From Schistocephalus solidus (Eukaryota > Platyhelminthes > Cestoda > Diphyllobothriidea > Diphyllobothriidae), in contig WEDG01004288.1 in assembly GCA_017591395.1 (NCBI GenBank), positions 1 to 64,000 of the forward strand: a stretch of DNA of 64,000 bases, written 5' to 3'. Positions within the stretch are counted from its first letter, which is position 1. The number at the start of each line of letters is the position of its first letter. The translations under genes were made by a program, and so were the position numbers. Shown piece after piece: positions 42,595-55,045 of the stretch. The notes under the pieces were generated by a model, which saw only the letters and a program-made list of their open reading frames with translations, was not told the DNA's origin and ran no database searches.

Positions 42595-44386
42595 ACCACT
42601 CATACTTACTCCATGCATAATCGACCACCTCTTTGTTCTAAATCTACCCGTTCTTTATTGCCTCTACATGTGCTTTCCTTTCGAATAAGCTTCAATTTGA
42701 AATAAGATTGTCGTCTACACTAACGTTATTCAAATATAAATTACGTCAGTATTTAACTCGAAAGATGTAAAATCATTAATTTCCATTTCCTTCGTAAATA
42801 CTCACATTTTGGACTTTGAAAATGGTCTTCTATAATCGAGGGCTGTTCCTCTTACTGATTACTAAATCCACTGGTATTTTTTTCAGCAGAGGCCACCTTC
42901 GAGGCCGTTTTTCGTCTCCTCTTGATTTTGCCTATCATTGAAAAATATTGACAACCCGGTTATTTCCCTCGTTCTCCGCAGTCTCCTCTTTCTGACCTCT
43001 GCAAACTGCTAAAATCTCATCAGCAATCGCATCTGCCGCGCCTTTGGGAGATAATTTTGCGGCCTTTTGTCTCCTCTGCAGTGTTGACCCTACACGGACT
43101 GGTGAAGATCTTGACGGGTTCCTTTGTTTTAGTCACCTTGTCGGTGAGCGACTGCAGGGCAGAGTCTTGGAAGGTGCCGAGTAGAGAGGTGAGAGAGTTG
43201 TGATGAGTTGTGGGAGGGTGTTCGGTGGTAGAGACGTAAGGATACCGGAAGTCCTCACTGACACACAGTTAAGCACTAACCAACTTAGGTCCGCGCATAA
43301 AAGTTCCCCTTCATTCAAACACCCCTTTATGTGGGTTCTTGTCTGTTTCTGCAACCTAGCCCTCTCTCTTTCACGGCCGCTGGCCTAATCAGATGACCGA
43401 CAGGCTGATGGAGATGCATGCCTCATTTGTCCCTCATTCACCTTCCGCAACATCTTCGTTGGGCCTGCAAACAGCACTCCTCGAAATCAACGGTGCATGC
43501 ATGGCCATTGAGTTGCGTTTTGATTACTGCGGCTGATTTGGAGAACCAAGTGCATGCACAATTTCATTGACTGCCCATTGCATAATTGAGATGCCAGTAG
43601 AAACAGCGAGTGACTGCATCATACGAGGTTGCCTTTTGTGTGAATAGTCTAACATTCTGTAGGCTATTGGGGTATGTGCAGGCAGGCTTATTCTGGCAGG
43701 TGCGGAGCAAGTATTCCATGAGATTGGGTCACTTTGAGACGAATGAACGAACAATATACACGTGTGAAGCCATGTTCCTGCAATGGGCCACGCATGAGCA
43801 GCACTGGACCAGCATAAGAGGCGAATTGGGGATGTTGCGTCTAAATCCTGATGGTACTCAGAATGCTACAGCAATCAGGGTTCAGGCCTGTTTTAGAGGC
43901 GAAGAAGAGAGATGCCAGTGGAAGTATTTTATTCTGTACAAAGGCCTGGTGCTTTTCAGAGTCCCAGACGCGCGGCCGGCTCTGAGCCCGGCAGGATTCT
44001 TTTTGATAGGTTGATGTTGGCACAAATGAGCAAAAGTGATGTAAGAGTCAGTGTCAGCTTGGTCAGTGGATTGGTTGATGACCGAGTTTGTGGGCGTCTG
44101 TGATAGGCCTTCCTGGACGCTGCATGCGTGCATGTCCCAGCGAGGCACGAGTGCCGGCTGCGGAAGGCTAAAAGTGTCCGACAGGCGCCATTTGGCCTGC
44201 ACACCCATAACAAATGTCTCATGTTGAGGTGTGGTGACGTGCCCAGGCACAGGCTCACGCCACGCCAGCCACTTGCAGCCAATCTCAACCTCAGCTGACT
44301 GACTAGCTCAGTCACTGGACTGTAGCTTTGAAAAGTAGGAGACACGATCACCGGACTAAGAACATGATTAGCCTGATGTTTCTGAT
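42595..44386. other. Unassigned region between CR1-K and CR1-L
   Basis: The left part is AT-rich, the right part (43,100-44,350) more GC-rich. Plus-strand 43,610-44,014 (134 codons) and minus-strand frames at 43,354-43,133 and 44,414-43,882 show no known domain. On the minus strand, 43,268-43,020 (83 codons, no ATG) and 43,075-42,935 are open and could be linked by a short GT-AG intron, but no homology is seen. Confidence 0.35.
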
Positions 44387-45179
44387 TTGAATCCATCAGC
44401 AGAGACAGAGTCAAATAAGCGTTTTTGCAAAGGGTCCAGACGAAACCTGTACTACATGGTTCAGACTCCTTCAGAAATTTTGAAAGATGGAAAAGTAGTT
44501 AAACGTTCTAAAATTGAGGTAGAGAAGTTTAGGAATCTTACTCACCCCTTAGCGGAAGCTAAGACGTCGACGAAAGCAGACATCGAGAAAACAAAAACAT
44601 GCACAAGCACGGCTTTTTTAACCGCGTCAAAGGCCAAAAAAGGAGGATGGTTAGCTCACTGAACTAGGCAAAACTGGGAACCAGTCTCTCGAGCGAGAAA
44701 AGGACAAATAAAAGCAACCTGAGAGCACAAAGAAACGTTCCAGAACAACGGCACTTACGTGTGCAGGGTTAAAAGAAAAAAGGACCACTTTCACTCTCAT
44801 AGATCTGCGGAGGAAGTCTGTCAGGAGGCCTGCGAAGGGCCGATGGAAGCTCTCAGTCAATTCGAGCAACAGAGATATCGGAACGTCGTGTGGGTGAAAA
44901 CGAAGCCAAGAGGTTTAAGAGGAGACTTCGAATGTAACTGAAACTGCATTGTCAAACAAACAACACGTCAACATAGCACGACCTACTTCGAACACAGAGA
45001 TGACCCAAGCATTCATGAATTTGGGTTCAGTCAGCCCAATAGCTAGTTGATCTACACCTAGCGGCATAGTTGAATTGGAAATGAGCGCTTTGTCAGTCGA
45101 GAGACGTTAAACAACAACAGGCACTGGACTCAATTGCAAGCAAAATATATTTATAAAAGGAGTCCTGGCATCAGTTTAA

Positions 45180-45547
45180 TCAATTCTATAAGAGAAGCTT
45201 AAGCACGATCGAGACCTTCTACAAATACGTGCTAAAGATTTCCTAAGGGACGATGAGTCGATTAACATTCTCCAAGTATATAGAATAGGGAGGGCTCAGC
45301 CAGTGCCAGGGTCTAATCCTCGACCATGACCCCTAAAAATTATTTTGGAAACCGAAGCATAGGCACAGCTCCTGTTGCAGATGAAATTATTTCTGCGGGA
45401 GCTGCATCCCGAGGTGTTTTTCAGCCAGATAATGAGCCGGGGGAGCGATTGAAAATAAGATATTTGGAAACAGAAATGGAAAACCAAAGGAGCAACGGCA
45501 AAACACGCCTCAAAATAATAGACGGACAAATATTTAAAGTCCAATGA
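45180..45547 (+). pseudogene. CR1-L ORF1 C-terminus
   Basis: 'DDESINILQVYRIGRAQPVPG', 'PLKIILETEA' (shifted frame), then VFQPDNEPGERLKIRYLETE and MENQRSNGK. Same 'FQPDNEP-ER' block as CR1-A ORF1. Confidence 0.65.
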
Positions 45548-45659
45548 ACCTTTCTCTGGCCGACAACAGCCGTTTAGACAGGCTTATCAATAAAAAATAT
45601 GTCCGCTTTCAAGACTTCTATGAGCACCAGTGGTCGCTGTCTGTAAATCTACCACACTA

Positions 45660-46440
45660 ACTGTCAGAGTCTCTTCAACAAGCTAGATGAACTCATTTTT
45701 CTAGCCTCTGAGCAGAAAAATCACATAATTGTGTCAACAGAGACCTGGTTGCCTAAGGAAATGAGTAGCGATGAAGTCAATATCGAGAACTATCGATAGT
45801 TCCGTTGTAATAGATTTCAAAATAGAGAAGGAGGCGTAGCGATTTATGTATCAAATGAACTTTTATGCTGCCAGCAAGAAATAGCCAATTTATCCCCACG
45901 AAATTTTGAACTAATTTCATATACGATTAGTATCAAACACTTACCGACACTTCACCTGTGCTTTATCTATCGACATCCCAGCTGGGATGAAAGCACGGAA
46001 CTATAAATTCTCAGTGCACGGACATTATTTTCTAAGAGGGAGAACTAACTACTTCTGGGTGACTCTAACGCTCCAGGAATAGACTAGACGATCCCCGTAG
46101 AAAATGCTCCATTAGCATAATTTGACCACAAGCTACTACAATTTACTCAAGACAAATACCTTGTGCAACACACGAAATTCAGAACAAGATTGAGAGAAGG
46201 ACAACGATTGAACTTTTTATCAGTAAAGAAGAAGGAGTCATAAGAGAAATAAATGCACAACCTTCACTCGGCTTAAGCGACCATATTGCTTTTACCTGAT
46301 TGTGCCCTCTTCTACTGAACCCACAATCACAAATTAAAAGACACAGAAATGTTTGGAAGGGTGATTTAAACGCTATGATACGTGTTGTCTCAGAGAAAAC
46401 CTGGTCAGTTAATTTGACAGATTCGAATCCCATCACCCTT
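45660..46440 (+). pseudogene. CR1-L endonuclease
   Basis: FNKLDELIFLASEQKNHIIV, STETWLPKEMSSDEVNIENY (TETW), NRFQNREGGVAIYVSNELLC, LLLGDSNAPGID (GDFN changed to GDSN), QHTKFRTRLREGQRLNFLS. Stops are scattered throughout. Confidence 0.7.
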
Positions 46441-46798
46441 TAAAAATAGTGAGACTAGGTGCTCAACCGCCATGGGTCACTTCGATGACAAAAAAGCTCA
46501 TGAAGAATAAACAGAGGTTGCGACAAAAGTACTTACATCTTCAGAATTCAAAGACATTCACCGACTATAATGAGTAACAAATAAAGGCCGAAAGCATATA
46601 CGGATTGACGAAACTTCGTTTGAGTGCCGCCTGACAGCAGAATCCATCAAATGCCGCAAGAAGTTCTGTGGGTACATCCGCAGAAGGAGACAACACCGGG
46701 ATGGTATTGCATATCTAAAAGATAGTCTCGGAAACTTATTAGTTGAAGAGCCTCAGAAAGCACAATTACTTTCTCAGTTTTTCTATCGGTTTTTATGG

Positions 46799-48355
46799 TT
46801 GAATGCCCAGAAGACAATCAAGAGTTTTAAATGGGCCAAGATACTGCCTTCATTGCAACCGTTGCCTTTTCCATCGATGAAGTTAGATACGTCCTCAGTC
46901 AACTTAATCCAAACAAGTCTCCTGGACCCGATGGGATTCCTGGGCTGGTACCAAAGGAACAATCGACGGTGCTGGCGAAACCTTTTTCAATTCTCTTTGG
47001 GCTGTCAAAGAGAACCTGGAGACTGCCATAACATTCAAAGCTAGCCAACCTCGTTCCTTTATATAAAGGAGGTAGCAGGTTGACAGCAAACAGCCTCCGG
47101 TCTATCAGTTTGACTTGCCTCTAATGCAAAACGATGGAAGTTCTCATAAAGAGTGATTTACAACAATTTATGACGACAATAATATTCTACAGAATTTTCA
47201 GCATAGGTTTCGGAGAGGCCACTCGTGTGTCTCAAATTTGCTAACTTGCCCGGAGGTTTGGACCAGGGATTTAGAAGAGGACTTCGAGGTCGATGTCATA
47301 CACATCGATTTCCACAAGGCATTCGACACTGTCTCACACCACTGCCTTCTGCATGAGCTCGGTGCGCTCGGTATCGGGAGTGATCTTTTGAATTGGATAG
47401 GGGAGTTTCTGGTTGCCTCAAAGGCTCAGTTCTCGGACCCTTAATCTTTATTCTTTACGTTAATGACAGCCTACAGGAACGCGACTGCGTTAAAAATACT
47501 GTTTACCGATGACGTTAGGCTCTGGCAAGTCATCAAGGAACCGAACGATCAAAAAGCCCTTTAAAACAATTTGCAGCAACTGCAAACGTGGTCCGATAAA
47601 TGGCTCCTGGAGTTCAACGTGCAGAAGTGTGTCTCACTTCATCGGTGTCCAACTAACTACCACTCAAATGAGAACGTCAGGGCATATCACCTAAAAGGCG
47701 TTACTTTTCCCGCTGAATTTTCACAGAAGGATCTTGGGGTTTTGATACAGAGCAACATGAAACCAGCACTGCAGTGCCCGAAGGCCGCAAAAAAGGCCAT
47801 GGGACTATTACATGCAATCAAAAGCACACATGTAACCTTTTACAATGACAATTTTGGGAAAGTTTACGGCACCTTTGTTTGTCCTCATCTAGAACAGGAC
47901 ATATAAGCGTGACGGTCATGGCTGGCAAAGGATAAAATATGCCTCGAAGTAGTACAACGCCGTGCAACAAATCTGGTAAATGGTTTCATAGATGGATCGT
48001 ACATAGAAAGACTTTTGCTGTCCTCTGGTTTGCAGGCGGCAAAAGAGGTAATCTTATCCTGGTTGATAAGATAATACATGGCCTTGACGATGGATTGAAC
48101 TTTGATAAGATTTTTTAGTGGCACCTTTTACTCAATCTTCGTGGGCACTCGATAAAGCTGCGCACGTAAATGTCCAGGCTAAACATCCGCCCTGAATTTT
48201 TCACGCAAAGGGTAGAAGAGAGCTGGAATCATCTCCCCCAATCAGTCATGAAGGTGAGATCTCTTCAGTTGTTCAAGAAAGGCTTGGATAAATATATGTG
48301 TCCCCTGCTTTCCCTCGACAGTCTGAATCTTAGCTACCTGCCCCATGAACTATAA
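46799..48355 (+). pseudogene. CR1-L reverse transcriptase
   Basis: 46,831-47,031: VRYVLSQLNPNKSPGPDGIP. 47,238-47,444: DVIHIDFHKAFDTVSHHCLL (motif A), ALGIGSDLLNWIGEF. About 47,500: LFTDDVRLWQVI (motif C reads FTDD). 47,571-47,906: WSDKWLLEFNVQKCVSL, QKDLGVLIQSNMKPALQC, 'VYGTFVCPHLE'. 48,170-48,355: NIRPEFFTQRVEESWNHLPQ. Motif B is deleted or unreadable. Confidence 0.8.
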
Positions 48356-48453
48356 ATCTACTATTCTACTCACCTCGTGCGAGTAATCTGTTTAGAGGAA
48401 TAATTTTCTTATATACATATCCGCAATATCCGACGAACTGGCATGTACGCTAT

Positions 48454-48485
48454 AGGGTTTTCAAAGGCATTGCCAATTATCCTTA
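48454..48485 (+). repeat. CR1-L 3' stem-loop
   Basis: AGGG (48,454-48,457), GGC (48,466-48,468)-att-GCC (48,472-48,474), CCTT (48,481-48,484). Same arrangement as in the other CR1 copies. Confidence 0.6.
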
Positions 48486-48520
48486 CTAAAAAAACTGAAA
48501 AATTTCTGAAACTCGCCTCT

Positions 48521-49340
48521 TCGTTTGTATTATTGGCTTGTTGTTTAGTGAGGGAAGATAGAGCACAGTGCACTCTTGGGAGTGTTTATACACAGCATAC
48601 TGTGCGTCTTCTTCACTACCGATAACCTGACACCTTTTAATCTAGTGAGGTGCCCCAAACGCATTGGCTCGGAAGGTTTCCAACTGACGAGACAACGTAG
48701 TCCTCTCAGGATAGAGACCGAGGCTGTAATGGCTCCTTAATGTCGCTCCTATGACACCCGATTACGATTCGTCAGGTTCTTGTCTGAATGAAACCCGGGT
48801 GGGCGGACCAGGTGGGCATGGTAAGGGTGGACGGGTTGGTTGTGCCCCGATGTCACATCCAATCTTCCTCACTCTGTCATGGTACAGGACCCAGGTGAGT
48901 GAGGGATGAGAGAGTGTGTTGGATGCAACACAAATATACTATCACTATAAAATAATTAGTGTGCAAGTCATCGTCTCTGTGTCCACCATGGTGGACATGA
49001 TTGGTAACGACGGCCAAATTCTCAAGTTGTGAAACCACGTCAGATCTCTTGAAGTCCGGAGAAAAAGTACAACTTAACTAGAGCTTTGGTCCTATTAGAA
49101 GTGCAATGAGTTGGATAGGCAAAATGGCTCTTCTATTGACAGTCAGTATGCCGCTGTCGATAGATTTTCTCGTGGTCCTATAAGCTATTACAAGTCCCTG
49201 CAAATAAGAGTTTTCCACTGTAAAGGTGAAGGTATTTATTTCGCCCGCTGTTTTTGGGCTTCTTGATGCAGCCTGCAAACTCCCATCTCGTGTCTCTCGC
49301 CACGTATGCTTAGCTTACGGAACCACATTAACACGGACCA
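48521..49340. other. Unassigned sequence upstream of the phosphatase exon; contains an RTE-leader-like block
   Basis: 48,860-49,020 resembles blocks near 58,560-58,720 and 61,585-61,730 (shared 'ctctgtcatg', 'tactatcact', 'gcaagtc--cgtc', 'acgacgg-caaa'), which sit in front of RTE elements. No promoter for the phosphatase gene could be defined. Confidence 0.4.
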
Positions 49341-49448
49341 CGCATGGAGGAGTCCATTGCATGCATGAACGTCCCCTACCTTCATCGAAAGAACCCCGTA
49401 TTGTTTGAATATACTGGTGACACGCGAGGCCAATCGATTGACGCGCGC

Positions 49449-49839
49449 ATGCTACCGCCGCTGAGCGTTGTGCTGCTTGGCGTCTTCTTCGCGGTCTGCG
49501 TGAATCGAAATGACAACTTGGGAAAACCGGTGTTGCCCTGGGAGATGGAACCGGCTTACTGGGAGGCCAAGGCCAGGCGGAACTTTAAGGAGACGGCGCG
49601 TCTCTTCCCCGCTGAGTTGACCACCCGGCGACCTCGAAATGTTATTCTTTTCCTGGGCGATGGCATGGGTCTACAGAGCCTTGCAGCAGCCAGATTCTAC
49701 AAGGCCTTTAAAGCCCGGGAGGCTGGCCGAGCAAGCAAATTAATATTCGAAAGTTGGCCCTTCAGCACTATGTGTCGCACCTACGACTTGGAGACAATGG
49801 TCACCGACTCAGCCAGTTCTGCAACGGCTTATCTGACTG
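49449..49839 (+). CDS. Alkaline phosphatase, first coding exon (partial gene)
   Basis: Alkaline phosphatases are zinc/magnesium enzymes that hydrolyse phosphomonoesters; in tapeworms the activity is known at the outer tegument. The chosen start (ATG 49,449) gives MLPPLSVVLLGVFFAVCV, a plausible signal peptide; an upstream in-frame ATG at 49,344 would bury it. Then PWEMEPAYWEAKARRNFKET, RRPRNVILFLGDGMGLQSLA (metal-binding Asp in FLGDGMG), FESWPFSTMCRTYDLETM and VTDSASSATAYLTG with the nucleophilic Ser of D-S-A. Coding should stop at 49,839, where ACTG is followed by the donor GTACGT (intron phase 1). The rest of the open frame to 50,006 lacks family similarity and is intron. No damage is seen, unlike all neighbours. 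GC content is higher than in the surrounding elements. Confidence 0.85.
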
Positions 49840-51331
49840 GTACGTCAGTCCGTAATGATCTTGTAAAGTGCATAGCGATGGTATCGAGTTATACTATGAG
49901 CGGGTACGCAGTCGTCTCTAAACTATTACACGTTCAGAGGTCCTTCTCGAGCTTCCTGTGGTTCTGGACTGATAGCATGAGACAACCTCAAAAATATTAT
50001 TTCTAAAAAAAGGATTTATTAAACAGAATTGTCATACTGGAAGCCGCAGTATGATCTCAATTTGATCTACTTTAACCTAGCATGACGGGGTTTTCCGGTA
50101 CATACTAAAATTTGTAATGGTAAGCCTTTTCCTCCTCTCACCATTGAGCCCAACCCCTCGCGGCTGCGTCATCGAGGAGCATAAAGTCGACGAGGCATGT
50201 GCCCAGGTTTCGCCATATATCAGGGCTGTGAATACGGTAAACCAATCAGTAAGTTAACAATAAATAAAGGTAAATGAGTAAATGAGTAAATCAATAAGTA
50301 TTTGTAAACGACAGTCTACTTGTGGGTAGAATCTGAATATTACGTGGTTGATGCCCTGAAGCTGTTGAATTTTCAACTCACGTATTCCTATCATCCAAAG
50401 AATGTACCCCAGATTAACACATTCAATTCCAACGAATTTAAGAAACTCGACCTGGCGGGGATGCCTTGCATAGCCGTCTAGACAGGAAACATGAATAGGA
50501 ACCACCTCGTCCGCCTAAAATAGGGGACCTTACGGTGAATTTCAGGAGGGCAGAATATACCCGTGTCGTAACCCTCAGACACCTCAGTCACCCCGCTCTT
50601 AACCTAAACCTTACAGTTAATACGACAATAATCTTAGCCTCCCTAGCCCAAACTAAACTTCACCCTTACCCTCGCCTTAATCCAAAACGTAATTTCCTTG
50701 GAAGTTGGTGAAAAACCACACGTATTTTGGACAATTCCTTTACCTGTGTCCTGTTTAGGTGGCCAAGTAAGGCATCCTTACCATTTAAAATACATGTAGG
50801 GCTAACTGAAGTGAAAATGGGGAAAATGGCTTATTGTCCTGAATTTTTAAAAGCTACCAAACTTCCATCATGAGAGTATGCTGGGTAAGGCGCCTCAATG
50901 TAGGTAAAGAGTATCCCTTATGCTGGTGTCTCGCTGGCTTCAAAGATATCTGTGTGGATCGCGCAGCAAATCGTATGACTGACGCTGTGAGGATGGTGGG
51001 AGTGAAAGGATGGTGTCAGAATGACACCGACCACTGATTGCCGGCACTGCCTATATTTATCGTCCTGAGACCGTGTTTCTCGGCCTCATCTTATCTTCCC
51101 ACCAGTACATACACGTGTAGTCTAACTTCCCGCCAGCCATTCCGCTGACTTAACTGACCCCCGTTGGGGTTGGTAAACCAACAATAGGTAACTACAGCGT
51201 GCTAGGCTTCAAGCGTCTGTGTGACTGTTTTGTCCTTCCCTCAAGCCATGATTTCAGCTTCATATCAAGTGAAGGTGAGTCTTTAGGCTGTGCAACGCTT
51301 TGACACCGAAAAAGATATTTGACCATCCTGA
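49840..51331. other. Intron sequence of the phosphatase gene, nothing else recognised
   Basis: No open frame with known motifs. The family's next segment after 'TAYLTG' (leading to a TTTR-TH-type motif) was looked for by eye here and further right and was not found. Confidence 0.4.
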
Positions 51332-51562
51332 TCACTTTTGAATTGTGTTCATGCATGCGTGTCTTAATCTTTTGGCGATCACTCCAACGTAGGTCGCTTC
51401 ACAGAAATTGCACTGGGTACGCCAGCCGATTTTAGCCGTTTCACCAGGTGACAAGGCGGCCGTAGATCTAATGACAAGACGTCTTAATGTCGCGTCAGGT
51501 CTGTGAGCGGTGTCGAACCCAAACGATTGCAGGAGATGAGCGCCTGCCTTGAACATCTTCAC
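51332..51562 (-). mobile_element. Penelope-like element fragment (GIY-YIG region)
   Basis: 76 codons: FGFDTAHRPDATLRRLVIRS, 'ALSPGETAKIGWRTQCNFC' and EATYVGVIAKRLRHACMNT. The order 'AHRP-AT-R' then 'C--C-A-YVGE--KR' is the entry to the GIY-YIG endonuclease of Penelope-like elements with its C-x2-C pair. It differs from the pair at 56,035-57,113, so it is another family. YVGET has become YVGVI. Confidence 0.7.
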
Positions 51563-54500
51563 AATATACGGTTGGTTCAGCCCAATGCATCTTTGACCGA
51601 GTTAGGATGGAATCATCACGCCGCGAATGCACCTCCTACAATCTAGCCCTAGATACTAATTACCTTCACGACTGAAGCTTCGAGGAGGTGAGGTCGTTGT
51701 AGACTTTATACGCAGCTATAGTAGGAGCGGGACACCTCGGGTGAGTCTGGCCTTCAGTTTTCGCTCGCCCGCCACTTATCCCTGTGGAGCCCGATAGGGC
51801 ATGGCTGTAGTGGATTCCAATGACTAACTCAAATATAGTCGAATGACTAACATAGACGCATTCCTTTTCCAAATGCTCAACTCTCCTTCTTCATCTTCAA
51901 TAGATGATCATCTTAGGATATTTTGTTCCGGTTTTTGCTTCTTTGGTGTTTTGTGATGAGTTTTGCTGTCCTTTTGAACTGAAAACCCGTAAAACAGCCA
52001 ACCATGGCCAACCATCACCTAAAGTAAAACTGAAACCGGAGGCGCAGAAGGCACAGTTAGTAAACAGTCTTTCTCAATGGATGCAGGCGGCTTATCTGAA
52101 CTGCATTCAAACCCCAGTATTTGTGGAGGGACCACAGTTATCCCTATGCTAAACACTAATAGGATTTCAAAGCCACATTCCAACATTGCACTGGAAAATC
52201 TAACAATAAACTACGCGTAAACACACTTAAAATTTTAACTCTTACCAGGATGATAACTTATCATTTTACCCCTATTTTCACGCACGCACATAGAATACTA
52301 ATATTTGAAAAGTAATAAGCTATTTTTTTCTTCTAAAATATATGTTTTCACGAAAGCAATTGAAAATAATAAGCAGATATATTGAAAATACTCTACGACG
52401 CATGGGTGGGGGTCAATTGCATATCATAGTATCATGAAAATTGTCATTTTTTCTAGAGGGAAATGAAAATAAAGAGCAATCAAATCCTAGAAAATGATGA
52501 AATTTACGAAGCAATGTTGCCATGTGAGCAACAAGCAGACGTAACTTTCCATAAAAGAGATTGTTTGAAAAGTGGAGCCAAAGGCGATACTTAAATTTAT
52601 CCAGGTGCTCACATTTAGTAACTTCAACAGATCCACACACTCAATGAAATTCAAGAGAGTGTTTAACTGTTAACCGGGTATGTCGGCCTTTCTAACGACA
52701 CTCCTCATCCGAACAAGAGCTTATGGCAGCCATTTCGTGTCGCCCAGTAACCGTGAATGTAGACACGAATCAAACAAACTCATGGGGCGTTTTGCAAAAA
52801 TTTACGAAAAGTAGTGATTTTTGCGGGCTTCGAACACTTTTTTCGCGTTTGGCGCTTCAATATTATCCCTTCAGCATAATTTTTGCGCTTCTACAGTAGC
52901 AACCTAAGTGCACAGCGGAAAAATTCACTTGATTTCCTAAGCTCTAAGTACACGGTGTGGAAGAGTCTGATGCTCTTATCCAGGGGGTGGAAAACGGCTG
53001 CTTCCCTTGCACTCATCGTACTGCACTTCAATTTAACTGGAGCCATATATCAAAATACGATGTAACCTCTTGCATTCGACCTGCAGTCCATTTTTTAATT
53101 GATTCGGTAAGCTCCGGGATAAAGTAATTTAGCGACCACCTGATATGTAAGTCCTCAGTTTTTACTACTATAACATGTCTGCTTATTTGATTTAGGTAGG
53201 CATGCTATATTCGATTTACGTGTCAAGGTGAACTCAGCAAATTCTCCAAGGACAGGTTAACGCTAGAACTAGTTTAAAGAATAGGGTAATATAAAGAGTT
53301 AGAGTTGCATGAGGGGCTAAGGTTCGTCGAAGGGTTAATTTTGCTTGCCGCAGACCGTGCTACTTAATCCAGTCTTTCATCAATAACCTTAGAGTTCCTG
53401 ATTTCCACCCTTTTACACGCCCCTAGTTTGCATATTCTTTACTGCGCGTCTGTTCCAGCAACACAATGGGAAAAAAAAACAAACATATTCTAGAGATGCG
53501 AGTATTCGAAATACCTTCCGCAAACTGCCATAATTTCCTTACTCCTGTGAACTACTGATAAAGGTTAAATTATCACATTTCCCGTTTTGCAAGAATCGTT
53601 ACTATCTAGTTTCGCAATTGACTTGCAACTTAGATCCTTGCCTACCTATTAAATAGGCTGTTACTACGGAAGATGCGTATCTCGTAGTTTCTTACCACTG
53701 ATAACACCGACCACGGTTTCCTTTTGAGAGAGAAAGAGTGATGCGCTATATTTTGAAAGTATTATTTCGAAATTTTCGGCAAAAAGACTTCCGTTCGTGG
53801 TAAATTAAAAATGAGTACGAAAAAGACTTACCTCTGGAAGATAACAAATGATACACGTTGACCGAAAGCTGCAAATGTTGGCACTATAACTGATCATCTG
53901 TAAATGAATCTCAACATTTGTGTCAGATTAATCTCGTTCAAAAGGATGCTGGCGGCGTCTGCAATCGGCCTCATTATTGTAGTTAAAATAACCAAAAATT
54001 GTAAATAGTAGTATCTAATGAGCAAAATGGGCTAGCCCATGTACGTATGAGAAAATTCACATGTGAATGGAGGAGAAAAATGACGGCTCAATTTCGAAAG
54101 TCCGCCTACCACTGTGCTGTAATTTGGCTTAATTTCATAGGCAAAACTGTTTTAACTCTTACCAAAACTTGTACAGGCACGAAAACACGGACGGGTGTCC
54201 TCGGTCTCACAGGTACGGTGCACTTTGGGGAGTGTCGTCCCTACAGGGAACTCGAAAAAACTCAATCCGTCCTAAAGGCGGCCGCAGAGCTATGGTCTCG
54301 CGACTGGGATTGTCACCACTGCTCGCGTTACACATGCCTCACCGGCCGGCGCGTATGGTCATGCGGCCTCACGAGATTGGGAAAGTGATGCGTAAGTTGG
54401 AGACTGTGCTACTTAAATTTTAAGTCCAACATTTATAAATACTGAGGGCGAGAGATTGACCGGCTGCTTATTTAGTACGAATCACTCTTAGGCCTCTAGT

Positions 54501-55005
54501 GGTGGTGGTGGTGGTGGTAGTGATGGAAATTCACACCTACAAGGTGAGCTTAGACATATCAGGCCTTCTTCTTAGAAGTAAATATTTGGCTGTTTAGGGT
54601 TTCTTCAAAGCAGAAGTCTGTTAAGCGCACTCAGGATGCGACCACAGATTTAAAGAAAAGCTAGAAGGATATAATAACTTGAACATCGCAGGATCGAAGT
54701 TAAACAAAAAGGATTTCACGGTCACAAATATTTACAGAAAACAATTTTTGTAGCACATTATTTTGTAGCGTGTTTTATCCACTTTTCACTTTAAAAGAAA
54801 ATGCCGCCGATTTTAACGCGCAGATATGCCTGGGCCACTTTAGACTCCCTGTGTTTAGGAAAGACATATTAGTGGCCTGTCCTGAACAATGGTCAAAATG
54901 AGACAGTGACTCTGTCATAGGAATATTGCCATTGCTAAGGCGCGATGCAAAATGGCTTCGGAATCTCCTGGCTTACATCTGACTAGCTCGTCAGGAGTTC
55001 ATTTA
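51563..55005. other. Intron sequence with no recognised gene
   Basis: Mostly AT-rich. A (TGG)n run lies at about 54,499-54,520. Open frames at 51,904-52,152 and 54,047-54,388 show no domain. Confidence 0.4.
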
Positions 55006-55027
55006 TATATATATATATATATATATA
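55006..55027. repeat. (TA)n microsatellite
   Basis: About 20 bases of TA directly in front of the tRNA-like tandem array. Confidence 0.85.
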
Positions 55028-55045
55028 AGAAATGGAACCGAAAAA

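Larger units (their letters stand above)
44387..48520 (+). mobile_element. CR1-L: heavily decayed CR1 LINE
   Basis: ORF1 C-terminus (45,180-45,547), endonuclease (45,600-46,440), RT (46,799-48,355) and 3' stem-loop (48,454-48,485) in the expected order, with many stops. The open frame at 44,387-44,662 (Lys/Ser-rich) may be the ORF1 N-terminus, but that is a guess. Confidence 0.7.

Noticed and set aside
43610..44014. 134-codon plus-strand open frame
   Set aside because: No domain, no splice or start context, and overlapping open frames on the other strand of similar length.
49840..50006. 3' extension of the phosphatase open frame
   Set aside because: Similarity to alkaline phosphatase stops exactly at a GTACGT donor; the rest is intron.
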